DNA of 64,000 bases from CAIWHR01 sp963846855 (lineage in GTDB: Bacteria; Pseudomonadota; Gammaproteobacteria; Burkholderiales; Casimicrobiaceae), in NCBI GenBank assembly GCA_963846855.1, contig CAWJXK010000012.1, positions 62,001-126,000 of the forward strand, in the 5' to 3' direction. Positions 46,231 through 58,973 of the stretch are shown piece after piece (within the stretch, counting starts at the first letter, position 1; each line of letters starts with the position of its first letter). Under the pieces are notes generated by a model. It saw nothing but the letters and a program-made list of their open reading frames with translations. It was not told the origin of the DNA and ran no database searches. A program made the position numbers and the translations under genes.

Positions 46231-47600
46231 ATGCCGCTCTTCCTGGTCCTGCTGCTGATGCCGGTGCTTGCGGCCGCAAGCCCCCCGCCCGTCACGGTGC
46301 TGACCATCGACGCGCCGATAACGCCCGCCACCGCGGACTACTTCGCGCAGGGCCTGAAGCACTCGGTCGAGAATGGCTCGAGCCTCGTCGTCCTGAAGAT
46401 CGACACGCCAGGCGGCCTGGACACGTCGATGCGCGAGATCATCAAGGCCATCCTCGCCTCGCCGATCCCGGTCGCCACCTTCGTGTATCCGAGCGGCGCG
46501 CGGGCGGCCAGCGCCGGCACCTACATTCTGTATGCGAGCCACATCGCTGCGATGGCTCCAGGCACCAACCTGGGCGCCGCGACGCCCGTGCAAATCGGAA
46601 TTGGCGGGCCGAGTAGCGAGCCAATCCCACCGCCGGCCGCCGCGCCGAAGGAAGGGGAGGCCGGCAAGGTGAAGTCACCCCCTGCAACGCAGCCAAGCGC
46701 GCTCACCGAGAAGCAGATCCACGATGCGGCCGCATACATTCGCAGTCTCGCCCAATTGCGAGGGCGCAACGCGGAGTGGGGGAAAAAGCGGTTCGCGAAG
46801 CGGTGAGCCTCACCGCTGAGGAAGCGCTTAAGCTTCATGTCGTCGACTACGTCGCTCCGAGTGTGCGCGCCCTGCTGGACCGGGCGCAGGGGTCGCGCGT
46901 CACCGTGAGCGGGAACGCGGTGACCCTGGACACCGCCGGCGCCGAACTCGTCGCCTTCGATCCCGACTGGCGCACGCGATTGCTTGCCGTGATCGCTTCG
47001 CCGAGCCTCGCCCTCGTGCTGATGATGATCGGCATCTATGGGCTTCTGTTCGAATTCACCAATCCCGGCTACATCCTGCCGGGCGTGGTCGGCGGCATCA
47101 GCTTGCTGCTCGCGCTGTTTGCGTTCCAGATGCTTCCCATCAACTACACCGGGTTGGCGCTCATCGTTCTGGGCATGGCGTTCCTGGTGGCCGAGGTCTA
47201 CCTGCCTACGTCGGGCGCCCTCGGCATCGGAGGCGTTCTTGCTTTCGCGATCGGCGCCGTTATTCTCATCGATCCCGACGCAATCGGCTTCGGGATTCCG
47301 TTACCGTTGATCGCGACGCTCGCATTCATCAGTGCAGTGTTCGTGTTCGTAATCGTGCGAATGGCAGTGCAGGCGCGCCGCCGTCCCGTGGTGAGCGGTC
47401 AGACGACACTTCTCGGCTGCCCGGCTGAAGTGCTCGCGGACTTCGCGGGGGATGGCTGGGCGACGATTCGCGGCGAAATCTGGCACGTGCGCAGCGTCGG
47501 GCCGTTGGCGAGCGGACAGAGGGTGCGGGTGACCGGCATCGATGGGGCTGTCTTGAATGTGGAGCCACAATCGACCGAACCAAAAGGGGGTGCGTCATGA
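46231..47600 (+). CDS. NfeD-family membrane-bound serine protease, one frameshift
   Basis: This is a long-form NfeD protein with a signal peptide, a ClpP-class protease domain, a cluster of membrane helices (about residues 240-375) and a C-terminal OB-fold domain. The catalytic serine is in ARAASAGTYILYASH. The frame breaks near 46778, where the expected RNAEWGEKAVREAV is read as WGKKRFAKR. One base appears to be missing in a run of five G. The lysine in that segment corresponds to the catalytic lysine of the archaeal homologue PH1510, so the break sits at the active site. With the base restored the protein has 456 residues. Its TGA overlaps the ATG of the stomatin-like gene, its usual partner. 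Confidence 0.85.
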
Positions 47601-48361
47601 TCTGGAGCTTCGGCGGGGTATTCGCGATCGTTCTGCTGGCCATCCTGGTGGCCTCAGCGGTACGAATCCTGCGCGAGTACGAGCGCGGCGTGGTCTTCGC
47701 CCTCGGACGATTCTGGAAGGTCAAGGGGCCCGGCCTGGTGATCCTGATCCCGGGAATCCAGCAGCTGGTGAAAGTGGACCTGCGCACCGTCGTCTTCGAG
47801 GTGCCGACCCAGGACGTGATCTCGCGCGACAACGTGTCGGTGAAAGTGAGCGCGGTCGTCTATCTTCGCGTCATCGATGCGGAGAAGGCGATCATCCAGG
47901 TTCAGAACTACCTGGTTGCGACGAGCCAGTTGGCGCAGACGACATTGCGATCGGTTCTGGGCAAGCACGAACTCGACGACATGCTTGCGGGACGGGAGAA
48001 GCTCAATCTCGACATCCAGCAGGCGCTCGACGCGCAAACGAATTCGTGGGGCATCAAGGTTTCCAATGTCGAGATCAAGCAGGTCGACCTGACCGAATCC
48101 ATGATACGGGCCATCGCGCGACAGGCGGAGGCGGAACGCGAACGGCGCGCCAAGGTGATCCACGCGGAGGGCGAGCTGCAGGCGTCGGAGAAGCTCTATC
48201 AGGCCGCCAAGGTGCTCGCGCAGGAGCCGCAGGCCATCCAGTTGCGCTATCTGGAAACGCTGACCGTGATCGGCGCGGACAAGAACACGACCATCGTATT
48301 CCCACTGCCGATGGACGTCCTGACCCCGTTCCTGCAGCGCAAGGCGCAAGGCTCGGGCTGA
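47597..48361 (+). CDS. SPFH/Band 7 stomatin-like protein (slipin)
   Basis: This is a 254-residue membrane-anchored protein with an N-terminal hydrophobic hairpin (FAIVLLAILVASAVRIL) followed by the SPFH domain: YERGVVFALGRFWKVKGPGL, VDLRTVVFEVPTQDVISRD and VSNVEIKQVDLTESMIRAIA. Stomatin-like proteins oligomerise in membrane microdomains, and the archaeal relative is a substrate of the partner NfeD protease. The start overlaps the nfeD stop (ATGA), which supports their joint role in membrane protein quality control. Confidence 0.92.
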   Translation: MIWSFGGVFAIVLLAILVASAVRILREYERGVVFALGRFWKVKGPGLVILIPGIQQLVKVDLRTVVFEVPTQDVISRDNVSVKVSAVVYLRVIDAEKAIIQVQNYLVATSQLAQTTLRSVLGKHELDDMLAGREKLNLDIQQALDAQTNSWGIKVSNVEIKQVDLTESMIRAIARQAEAERERRAKVIHAEGELQASEKLYQAAKVLAQEPQAIQLRYLETLTVIGADKNTTIVFPLPMDVLTPFLQRKAQGSG

Positions 48362-48437
48362 TCATCGGGCGCCCGGAATCGCGATCGCCCGGATCGCGTC
48401 AGCACGGCGCAGCTCAACCGGCCACGCGTGCGGCCGC

Positions 48438-49592
48438 TCAGCCGATCCGCGCGCAATAGCCGGTGATTTCCTCGCGATCGTGATAGAGCTGCGCGAAGCG
48501 CAGCGAGTGCCGCACGTGCGCGCGCTGCAGCGCCTCGCGGATGATCGCCTCGCAGCGGCGGACTTCGTCGTAGCGCTTCTTCATCGGCAGCTTCAGGTTG
48601 AAGATCGTGTGTCTTGCGTGGCCCTCGCCGATCCAGCGTGCGACGAGCGTGGCGATGCGTGACGGCTGTTCGACAATGTCGCAGACCATCCAGTCGACCG
48701 GCTTGCGCGGAACGTAGCGGAGACCGTCCTCGCGCAGATGCGTCACCAGCGGATCGTTGGCGACGTCGCCCTTCATCGGACCATTGTCGACGGCGATGAC
48801 GCGCAGCCCGCGCTCCACGAGCTGCCACGTCCAGCCGCCGGGCGCGGCGCCGAGGTCAACGGCACGCATGCCGGCCTGCAGCACGTCGAGGTCGCGGTCA
48901 CCGAGAAATGCGAGCAGTGCTTCGGCGAGCTTCAGCGTCGAGCGCGACGGCGCCGAATGCGGCATCCGCAGCCGCGGAATGCCCATCGGCCAATGGCTGC
49001 CCCACGGCGCGAGACTGGCGCCGACGAAGGCGTGGCCGCCGTCCGGCAAGAGGACGTGCAACGCTGGCAGGCGCCCGGCAGCGTGATCCGCCGATTCGAC
49101 AAGGATGCCGCGCTCGCGCAACGCGTCGGCGAGCGGGCGCTCGAGCGACCGGCAAAGGCCCGACATTTCCTTGCCATCGTTGGTGTCGGCGGTTTCCAGA
49201 CGCAATTCTCCAAACCGGAGCGCGCCGCGGGTTGCGTGAGCCGCGCCGGGCAACGCAAGACCGGCGCGCAATGCGTCGATCAGCGTGATGAGCGGAATGA
49301 CGCGATCCGGCCGGCCCTTCGTGCTCGACGGATCGAAGAGCGTGTGCGGGCCCGTGCCGAAAAACAGCGAGCGGACGAACATCGGCGGCATGCGCTCGAG
49401 CGCTCGCGGCCAGCGCTGCGAATCGAACACGCGAGGCGTGGCGACGACGAAACCGCGTTTCATCGGTGCGTCGGCGGCCAGGTCCGTTTCAGCCGCGCCC
49501 GCGAGGCATTGCAGATCGGCCGCGGCCTCGGCTTCGAAGCCGGCGCGACAATGCGCGACGATTTGCGGCGTCAAGGGACGGTCTTCGACCAA
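48438..49592 (-). CDS. rlmM: 23S rRNA 2'-O-ribose methyltransferase RlmM
   Basis: RlmM methylates the ribose of C2498 in 23S rRNA using S-adenosylmethionine. The protein has an N-terminal THUMP-type region and a Rossmann domain with motif I VDLGAAPGGWTWQL. The K-D-K-E-like catalytic set includes Asp in DNGPMKGD and VDWMVCDIVEQP, and Lys in FNLKLPMKKR. No ATG lies in a suitable place, so a TTG at 49592 is taken, giving 384 residues (E. coli has 366). It lies 36 bases after the gsi importer genes on the same strand. Confidence 0.9.
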   Translation of the reverse strand: MVEDRPLTPQIVAHCRAGFEAEAAADLQCLAGAAETDLAADAPMKRGFVVATPRVFDSQRWPRALERMPPMFVRSLFFGTGPHTLFDPSSTKGRPDRVIPLITLIDALRAGLALPGAAHATRGALRFGELRLETADTNDGKEMSGLCRSLERPLADALRERGILVESADHAAGRLPALHVLLPDGGHAFVGASLAPWGSHWPMGIPRLRMPHSAPSRSTLKLAEALLAFLGDRDLDVLQAGMRAVDLGAAPGGWTWQLVERGLRVIAVDNGPMKGDVANDPLVTHLREDGLRYVPRKPVDWMVCDIVEQPSRIATLVARWIGEGHARHTIFNLKLPMKKRYDEVRRCEAIIREALQRAHVRHSLRFAQLYHDREEITGYCARIG

Positions 49593-49628
49593 ACGGATCC
49601 GATCTACCGCGCCGCCGGACCGATCCGG

Positions 49629-50531
49629 CTACCGTTGTTCAATCTTCGGGTCGAGGGCATCGCGCAGCCCGTCGCCCAGCAGGTTGAACGCCAGCACGGT
49701 GAAGAAGATCGCCAGGGCCGGGAAGATCGCGACATGCGGCGCCGTCATCATGTCCGAGCGCGCGGCATCGAGCATCGCGCCCCATTCGGGCGTCGGGGGT
49801 TGCGCGCCCATGCCGAGGAACGACAGGCTCGCCGCCGTGATGATCGACGTGCCGACGCGCAGCGAAAAATAGACGACGACGGCGGAAATCGTGCCCGGGA
49901 AGATGTGGCGCCGGATGATCGTCGCGTTCGACGCGCCGAGGCTTCTTGCCGCCTCGATGAACGTGAGGTGCTTCAGCGCCAGCGTGTTGCCGCGCACGAG
50001 CCGGGCAAACGTCGGAATGCTGAAGATCGCCACCGCGATGATCACGTTCGCCATGCCGCCGCCCAGGATCGCGACGATGCCGATCGCGAGCAGGATCCCG
50101 GGAAAGGCAAACAGCACGTCCGACAGGCGCATGATCGCGCGGTCCCACCAGCCTTCGTAGTATCCGGCGACGAGTCCCAGCACGGTGCCGACCACGGCGC
50201 CGACCGCCACCGAAATGAATCCGGCGGCGAGCGAGATGCGCGCGCCCATGAGGATGCGGCTGAAGATGTCGCGGCCAAGCGAGTCGACGCCGAACCAGTG
50301 CGCAGCGGACGGTGGCGCGTTGAGCATGTCGTAATCGAAGAAGCTTTCCGCGTCATACGGCACGATCCACGGGGCCAGCACGGCCACGACGACAAGTCCC
50401 ACGACGAATCCGCCCGCAATGAGCGCGACCGGCTGGCGGCGGAACTTGCGCCAGAATTCCGACCACGGGGTGCGCATCCGTTCCGGCGACATGTCGACGA
50501 GAGCGGCCACGTCGGCGGCAGGAGTGTCCAT
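49629..50531 (-). CDS. gsiD: Glutathione/peptide ABC transporter permease GsiD (DppC family)
   Basis: This is a 300-residue permease of the OppC/DppC class. The N-terminal region WSEFWRKFRRQPVALIAGGF leads into the first helix, then LGRDIFSRILMGARISLAAG and the coupling loop TFIEAARSLGASNATIIRRH. It is the last gene of a four-gene set whose dual ATPase, binding protein and two permeases have the gsiABCD order. Its ATG shares one base with the gsiC stop (TGATG). Confidence 0.88.
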   Translation of the reverse strand: MDTPAADVAALVDMSPERMRTPWSEFWRKFRRQPVALIAGGFVVGLVVVAVLAPWIVPYDAESFFDYDMLNAPPSAAHWFGVDSLGRDIFSRILMGARISLAAGFISVAVGAVVGTVLGLVAGYYEGWWDRAIMRLSDVLFAFPGILLAIGIVAILGGGMANVIIAVAIFSIPTFARLVRGNTLALKHLTFIEAARSLGASNATIIRRHIFPGTISAVVVYFSLRVGTSIITAASLSFLGMGAQPPTPEWGAMLDAARSDMMTAPHVAIFPALAIFFTVLAFNLLGDGLRDALDPKIEQR

Positions 50532-51451
50532 CAGCGATATCGAATGGTTGGATTGATGACGCCGTAAAGGACGTCCACGACGAGATTGATCAGGATGAAC
50601 TCGAGCGAGAACAGCAGCACCAGCGCCTGTATCACCGGATAGTCGCGCATATCGACCGCGTCAATGAGGAGGCGCCCGAGGCCCGGCCAGTTGAAGACCT
50701 TCTCGACGACGATCGAGCCACCCAGAAGGAAGCCGAATTGCAGCCCCATCATCGTGACGACGGGAATCAGCGCATTGCGCAGGCCGTGCTTGACGACGAC
50801 GTGAGCCTCGTCGAGGCCCTTCGCGCGCGCGGTCCGGATGTAATCGTCGCCGAGGATGTCGACGAACGACGAGCGGGTGAAGCGCGCCATGATCGCGGCG
50901 ACCGCGGCGCCGAGCGTGACGCTCGGCAGGATGTAGTGGCGCCAAGTGTCGTCGCCGACGGTTGGCAGCCAGCCGAGCTGCACCGCGAAGACCTGCATCA
51001 GCACCATCCCGAGCGCGAACGCCGGGAACGATATGCCGGATACGGCGAGCGTCATGCCGAGCCGGTCCGGCCAGCGATTGCGCCAGACCGCGGAAAGGAT
51101 GCCGATCGTCATGCCGAACACGACTGACCAACCCATGCTCCAAACGGTGAGCCACAAGGTCGGCATGAACCGGTCGGCGATCTCGGAGCGCACGGTGCGC
51201 TTCGTCCGCAGCGACCGGCCGAAATCCCAGTGCAGCACGCCGTTGCTGAAGCGGAGGAACTGCTGCGGCAGAGACAGGTCAAGGCCCAAGTCCTTGCGGA
51301 CGAGCTCGACTGTTTCTGGATTCGCATCGGGACCCGCTGCAAGGCGCGCCGGATCGCCGGGCAGAAGATGCACGAACAGAAAGACCAGGACCCCGACGAT
51401 GAGGAGCGTCGGAAGCAGCCCGAAGAGCCGCTTGACGATGTACTGGATCAT
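50531..51451 (-). CDS. gsiC: Glutathione/peptide ABC transporter permease GsiC (DppB family)
   Basis: This is a 306-residue permease of the OppB/DppB class, starting MIQYIVKRLFGLLPTLLIVG. DFGRSLRTKRTVRSEIADRF follows the first periplasmic loop, and the coupling loop DYIRTARAKGLDEAHVVVKH is near residue 205. It forms a heterodimer channel with GsiD. A 202-base gap separates it from gsiB upstream, and that gap holds two kinds of repeat. Confidence 0.88.
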   Translation of the reverse strand: MIQYIVKRLFGLLPTLLIVGVLVFLFVHLLPGDPARLAAGPDANPETVELVRKDLGLDLSLPQQFLRFSNGVLHWDFGRSLRTKRTVRSEIADRFMPTLWLTVWSMGWSVVFGMTIGILSAVWRNRWPDRLGMTLAVSGISFPAFALGMVLMQVFAVQLGWLPTVGDDTWRHYILPSVTLGAAVAAIMARFTRSSFVDILGDDYIRTARAKGLDEAHVVVKHGLRNALIPVVTMMGLQFGFLLGGSIVVEKVFNWPGLGRLLIDAVDMRDYPVIQALVLLFSLEFILINLVVDVLYGVINPTIRYR

Positions 51452-51471
51452 GGCGGCCGCGAGGATCGCAG

Positions 51472-51518
51472 GTCAGCGTTGACGTCAGCGTTGACGCCCG
51501 CGTTGACGCCCGCGATCC
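51472..51518. repeat. 12-bp tandem repeat, about four copies
   Basis: GTCAGCGTTGAC occurs at 51472-51483 and again at 51484-51495. GCCCGCGTTGAC follows at 51496-51507, and a partial copy GCCCGCGATCC at 51508-51518. It lies 21 bases before the gsiC start on the opposite side of the gene. Slippage at this array could vary the spacing of the gsiB-gsiC gap. Confidence 0.75.
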
Positions 51519-51526
51519 TTCACAGT

Positions 51527-51600
51527 GTCGTTCCCGCGAATGCGGGAACCCAGTGTCGGTTCGTTCAACGTCACTGGATCCCCGCCTGTGCGGGGACGAC
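51527..51600. repeat. Dispersed intergenic inverted repeat (GTCGTTCCCGCG...type)
   Basis: The two 29-base arms, 51527-51555 and 51572-51600, are inverted copies matching at 23 of 29 positions. Each arm is itself a small hairpin (TTCCCGC-GAAT-GCGGGAA, and CCCCGC-CTGT-GCGGGG). The pattern, from GTCGTTCCCGC to CCAGTG and back, resembles the widespread proteobacterial repeat found between genes. It lies between gsiB and gsiC and may attenuate the transcript or protect its ends. Confidence 0.75.
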
Positions 51601-51653
51601 GCGGATGTTTCCGATCGCGGCGACGCGTCGCGTCTGGCTCTCGGACATTCGCG

Positions 51654-53198
51654 TCACTTCAGGTCGATTTCGGAGAAATTGAACGACGCGTCCGGAATCA
51701 CGTAGACGCCGGTCAGCTTCCGGCTGTTCGCGGACAGCAGCTTCTCGGTAACGAGCGGCGCCCACGGCGCGTCGGCCCAGATCCGCTCCTGGGCGTCCTT
51801 GTACAGCTTCGCCTTTTCGGCCGAGTTGGTCGTCAGCTGCGCGCCCTTGATGTCGGCGTCGACCTTGTCGTTCTTGTAATAGGCGGTGTTGAAGAGCTTC
51901 GGTGGCCACGATTCGCCGTCGAGCAGGGGGCGCAGCGCCCAGTCGGCCTCGCCGGTCGACGTCGACCAGCCGACGTAATAGAGCCGTACGGGTGCCGTCT
52001 TGGGGTCCTGCCAGCTCTCGACCTTCTCGACGCGCTGGCCGGCCTCGAGCAGCGTGATCTTCGTCCTGATCCCGATCTGCTGGAGCTGCTGCTGCAGCAC
52101 CTGCGTGACCTTCTGCGCGGTCGTGTGGTTGTACGCGGACCAGAGCTCGGTCTCGAATCCGTTCGGATAGCCGGCCTCGGTCAGGAGCTGCTTGGCCTTC
52201 GCGACGTTGGCGGGCCAGGGGCCGAGCTTCACCGCGTATTCGACGCCTTGCGGCACGACGCCCTCCGCCGGGGCGGCATAGCCGTTGAATGCAACTTTCG
52301 CTACCGCCTCCTTGTTGATCGCGTAGGCGATCGCCTGGCGCACTTTCGGGTTGTCAAACGGCTTCTGCTGCGTGTTCATCGACAGGTAGCGCAGCACGAT
52401 CGACGGCGCGGCGACGACCTCGATATCGGGCTTCGCCTTCAGCACCTCGGCCACTTCGTACGGAACGGGAAACGTGAAGTGCGCCTCGCCCGTCTGCATC
52501 ATCGCCGCGCGTGAATTGTTGTCGACGACGGGCTTCCAGGTGATCGTGTCCACCTTGGGGTAGCCTCTTTTCCAATACCCGTCGAACTTCGCGACCTTGA
52601 TGTAATCGGTTGCCTTCCACTCGACGAACTTGAACGGCCCCGTGCCGACGGGATTGAAGGCAATGTCCTTGTTGCCGTACTTCGCCAACGCGGCGGGGCT
52701 GATCATCACCGTCGACGGGTGGGCGAGCTGGGCGATGAACGGCGAGAACGGCGTCTTCAGCGTGATGCGCGCCGTGTAGTCGTCGACCGCCTCGGTCTTC
52801 GCGATATTGTTGTTGTAGAGCCCGTAGCGCTTCAGCTTGTTGTCGGGATTGGTCACGCGATCGAGGTTCGTCTTGACGGCGTCGGCCTTGAAATCGGTGC
52901 CGTCGTGGAACTTGACGCCTTTCCTGAGCTTGATCGTGTACACGAGGCCGTCAGGGCTGACGGTGTAGCTCTCGGCCAGTACCGGGACCAGCTTCATGTC
53001 CTTGTCGAACCCGAACAGACCCTCGTAGAACGACTTCGCCATCGCCTGCGACAGCGTGTCATTGGCGTCGTACGGGTCCGTCGTCGTGAACGTCGAGGCA
53101 ACCGCGAACACGACGTCCTTGGCCGCGAAGGCGGCCGGCGACGCGAGCGCCGCGACGAGCGCGCCCGCGAGGGCGAGGCTGCGAAATTGCGATTTCAT
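51654..53198 (-). CDS. gsiB: Glutathione/peptide-binding periplasmic protein GsiB (SBP_bac_5 family)
   Basis: This is a 514-residue periplasmic binding protein with signal peptide MKSQFRSLALAGALVAALAS. The family 5 signature region reads LAESYTVSPDGLVYTIKLRK followed by GVKFHDGTDFKADAV. NPVGTGPFKFVEW and ASFNFSEIDLK at the C-terminus match the glutathione-binding GsiB and related DppA proteins. The ATG has GGAGAA close upstream. It lies 49 bases after gsiA and is separated from gsiC by 202 bases. The true ligand could be glutathione or a short peptide. Confidence 0.88.
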   Translation of the reverse strand: MKSQFRSLALAGALVAALASPAAFAAKDVVFAVASTFTTTDPYDANDTLSQAMAKSFYEGLFGFDKDMKLVPVLAESYTVSPDGLVYTIKLRKGVKFHDGTDFKADAVKTNLDRVTNPDNKLKRYGLYNNNIAKTEAVDDYTARITLKTPFSPFIAQLAHPSTVMISPAALAKYGNKDIAFNPVGTGPFKFVEWKATDYIKVAKFDGYWKRGYPKVDTITWKPVVDNNSRAAMMQTGEAHFTFPVPYEVAEVLKAKPDIEVVAAPSIVLRYLSMNTQQKPFDNPKVRQAIAYAINKEAVAKVAFNGYAAPAEGVVPQGVEYAVKLGPWPANVAKAKQLLTEAGYPNGFETELWSAYNHTTAQKVTQVLQQQLQQIGIRTKITLLEAGQRVEKVESWQDPKTAPVRLYYVGWSTSTGEADWALRPLLDGESWPPKLFNTAYYKNDKVDADIKGAQLTTNSAEKAKLYKDAQERIWADAPWAPLVTEKLLSANSRKLTGVYVIPDASFNFSEIDLK

Positions 53199-53247
53199 GG
53201 TGGATTCTCCTTCGGGAAAACGCAGGCGATGCGCTGTCGCATCGATA

Positions 53248-55095
<1,848 letters not shown>

Positions 55096-55197
55096 CGGCA
55101 GGCGGAAGGAGTTCCGCGGCCGGCGGCGGGCCGGGCGCGCGGGAAGCGCCGACCATTATCGGCGACGTCCCCGCGCTTCGCAACGAACGATCCCGGG

Positions 55198-56766
55198 TCA
55201 GACTTTCTCGGGCTCGTGCCGCGTGCGCTTCATCAGCAGCGCGGGGACAGGCCGGCCGTGTCCGAACGACGGCCGCCGCGCGGTCGCGGACTGCGTGAGC
55301 GCCGATTTGGACTCGGCGGCCGGCTCCGCGCGCGGGGTCGGCGCCTGATCCGGGTTGAGCGCATACGCGCGGTCGCGTTCCTCGCGCCGCGTCTCGGCGC
55401 GCGCGGGGGCGCGCGGCGCATCGCCGATGGTAACTTCGCGGTGGCGCGCGACGCCTTCCGCGCTCCCGGCGACCGGCTTCGGCCCGGGCGTTCCGCGTGG
55501 CGCGCGTGAACGGGTGGCGCGCGGCGCCGCTTCGGTGGATCTGCCGCGCGGCGCGGCATCCGCGGACCGGCCGCGGGGCGCACGCGCCGGCCGCTCGTCT
55601 CGGTTCGCGGAGATATCGAAGCCTTCGGGCGAGGTCGCGGCAATGGTACGCTTCAGCATCCGCTCGATGTCGGCGAGGTAGCGCTCCTCTTCCGGCGCGA
55701 CGAAGGAGATCGCCTCGCCCGAGGCGCCGGCGCGGCCGGTGCGGCCGATCCGGTGAATATAGTCTTCCGGCACGTGCGGCAGCTCGTAGTTGACGACCAG
55801 CGGCAGGTCGTCGATGTCGAGCCCGCGGGCGGCGACGTCGGTCGCGACCAGCACCTGCAGCTTGCCTTCCTTGAACGCCGCGAGAGCTTCCATCCGGGTC
55901 TGCTGCGTCTTGTCGCCGTGAATCGCGTCGGTGATGAGCCCGTCCTTCTCGAGCTGGCGCGCGAGGCGCGATGCGCCGTGCTTGGTGCGCACGAAACACA
56001 GCACTTGCGTGAGATTGCGCGTGCGCACGAGATGCTCGAGGAACGCGCGCTTCGAATCGGCGGGAAGCTTGAACGCGCTCTGCGTCACCGTGTCGGCGGT
56101 GGTGTTGCGCTTGGCGACCTCGATCAGCTGCGGCGCGTTGAGAAGCTGGTCGGCGAGCTTCTTGATCTCCATCGAGAACGTCGCGGAGAACAGCAGGTTC
56201 TGCCGCTTCGCCGTGACGGGCAGGAGCGCCATGATCCGCTTGATGTCCGGGATGAAGCCCATGTCCAGCATCCGGTCGGCTTCGTCGAGCACGAAGATCT
56301 CGACCTGGCCCAGGTAGACGCTCTTCTGCTCGATGTGGTCGAGCAGGCGGCCCGGTGTGGCGACGAGGATCTCGACGCCGCCGCGCACGATGGGGAGCTG
56401 CTGCTTGATGTCGACTCCGCCGTAGACGACGGTCGAGCGCAGGTTCGTGTACTTTCCGTAGGTGCGGAAGGATTCCTCGACCTGCACGGCGAGCTCGCGC
56501 GTCGGCGTGAGGATCAGCGCGCGCACAGGATGACGCGCGGGGGACGGGCTCACGTTCGCCATCGGCGAGAGCTTCTGCAGGATCGGCAGCGCGAAGCCGG
56601 CCGTCTTGCCGGTCCCCGTCTGGGCACCGCCCATCACGTCCTTGCCGGCGAGAACGACCGGAATCGCCTGCACCTGGATCGGCGTGGGCGTCGTGTAGCC
56701 GGCCTCGTCCACGGCCCGCAACAGCTCGGGTCGCAGTCCGAGCTCGGCAAAGCTCGTTGCACTCAT
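55198..56766 (-). CDS. rhlE: DEAD-box ATP-dependent RNA helicase RhlE
   Basis: RhlE remodels RNA during ribosome assembly and decay. The 522-residue protein has the Q motif (SFAELGLRPELLRAVDEAGY, TPIQ), motif I AQTGTGKTA, motif Ia PTRELAVQV, motif II VLDEADRMLD, motif III SATFS, and motif VI HRIGRTGRAG. The C-terminal tail of about 140 residues is a basic, low-complexity RNA-binding region with repeats such as APRGRSADAAPRGRSTEAAP. It is divergent from typA across about 290 bases, with its own -10 on the minus strand. Confidence 0.93.
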   Translation of the reverse strand: MSATSFAELGLRPELLRAVDEAGYTTPTPIQVQAIPVVLAGKDVMGGAQTGTGKTAGFALPILQKLSPMANVSPSPARHPVRALILTPTRELAVQVEESFRTYGKYTNLRSTVVYGGVDIKQQLPIVRGGVEILVATPGRLLDHIEQKSVYLGQVEIFVLDEADRMLDMGFIPDIKRIMALLPVTAKRQNLLFSATFSMEIKKLADQLLNAPQLIEVAKRNTTADTVTQSAFKLPADSKRAFLEHLVRTRNLTQVLCFVRTKHGASRLARQLEKDGLITDAIHGDKTQQTRMEALAAFKEGKLQVLVATDVAARGLDIDDLPLVVNYELPHVPEDYIHRIGRTGRAGASGEAISFVAPEEERYLADIERMLKRTIAATSPEGFDISANRDERPARAPRGRSADAAPRGRSTEAAPRATRSRAPRGTPGPKPVAGSAEGVARHREVTIGDAPRAPARAETRREERDRAYALNPDQAPTPRAEPAAESKSALTQSATARRPSFGHGRPVPALLMKRTRHEPEKV

Positions 56767-56921
56767 TGAATTGCTCCTGGTCGCGGCCCATCCTTCGCAG
56801 GATTTCCGGTCCAGGCAGCAAGGGGTTCAAGTTGTGGGCCGCGCAGCGACGAAGTCGCGCTCGCTGGCCCACGGTCCATCCTATCCTAGGCGGTGACCGG
56901 AAAAATGGCCGCCCGAAACCA

Positions 56922-56927
56922 AATTAT
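56922..56927 (-). promoter_or_regulatory. Candidate -10 element for rhlE
   Basis: On the minus strand this reads TATAAT. TTCGCA lies 17 bases upstream as a partial -35 match. The predicted start leaves a leader of about 150 bases before the rhlE ATG at 56766. Long leaders are common for cold-responsive helicase genes, but no specific element is recognised. Confidence 0.5.
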
Positions 56928-56982
56928 AGCCTAAGTTTCGGATTTTGCGAAATATTTGTGGCCGAAACGCCCCCGATTCCGC

Positions 56983-56988
56983 TATAAT
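56983..56988 (+). promoter_or_regulatory. Candidate -10 element for typA
   Basis: A perfect TATAAT lies about 65 bases before the typA ATG. A -35 at standard spacing is weak. It is 61 bases from the rhlE -10 on the other strand, so the two promoters face away from each other in one A/T-rich patch. Confidence 0.55.
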
Positions 56989-57052
56989 TGACTGTTTTGC
57001 GCGGCATCCCCGGCGTCGGGGGATGCAAGCCGCCCATTTCATCGGAATTGTC

Positions 57053-58909
<1,857 letters not shown>

Positions 58910-58973
58910 CGATTGCACCGGCGCCATGCCTCTCGGCTCGGCAGCGACGAGATCACAATCGCCTGCGCCTTTC

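Noticed and set aside
48738..50567. Plus-strand open frame of about 600 codons opposite rlmM and gsiD
   Set aside because: It has highly charged, repetitive RHDxxR-type composition typical of antisense shadow frames. The minus-strand genes are clear.
51472..51600. Possible CRISPR array
   Set aside because: The 12-bp units are contiguous with no spacers, the inverted repeat is a known type of intergenic repeat, and there are no cas genes in the window.
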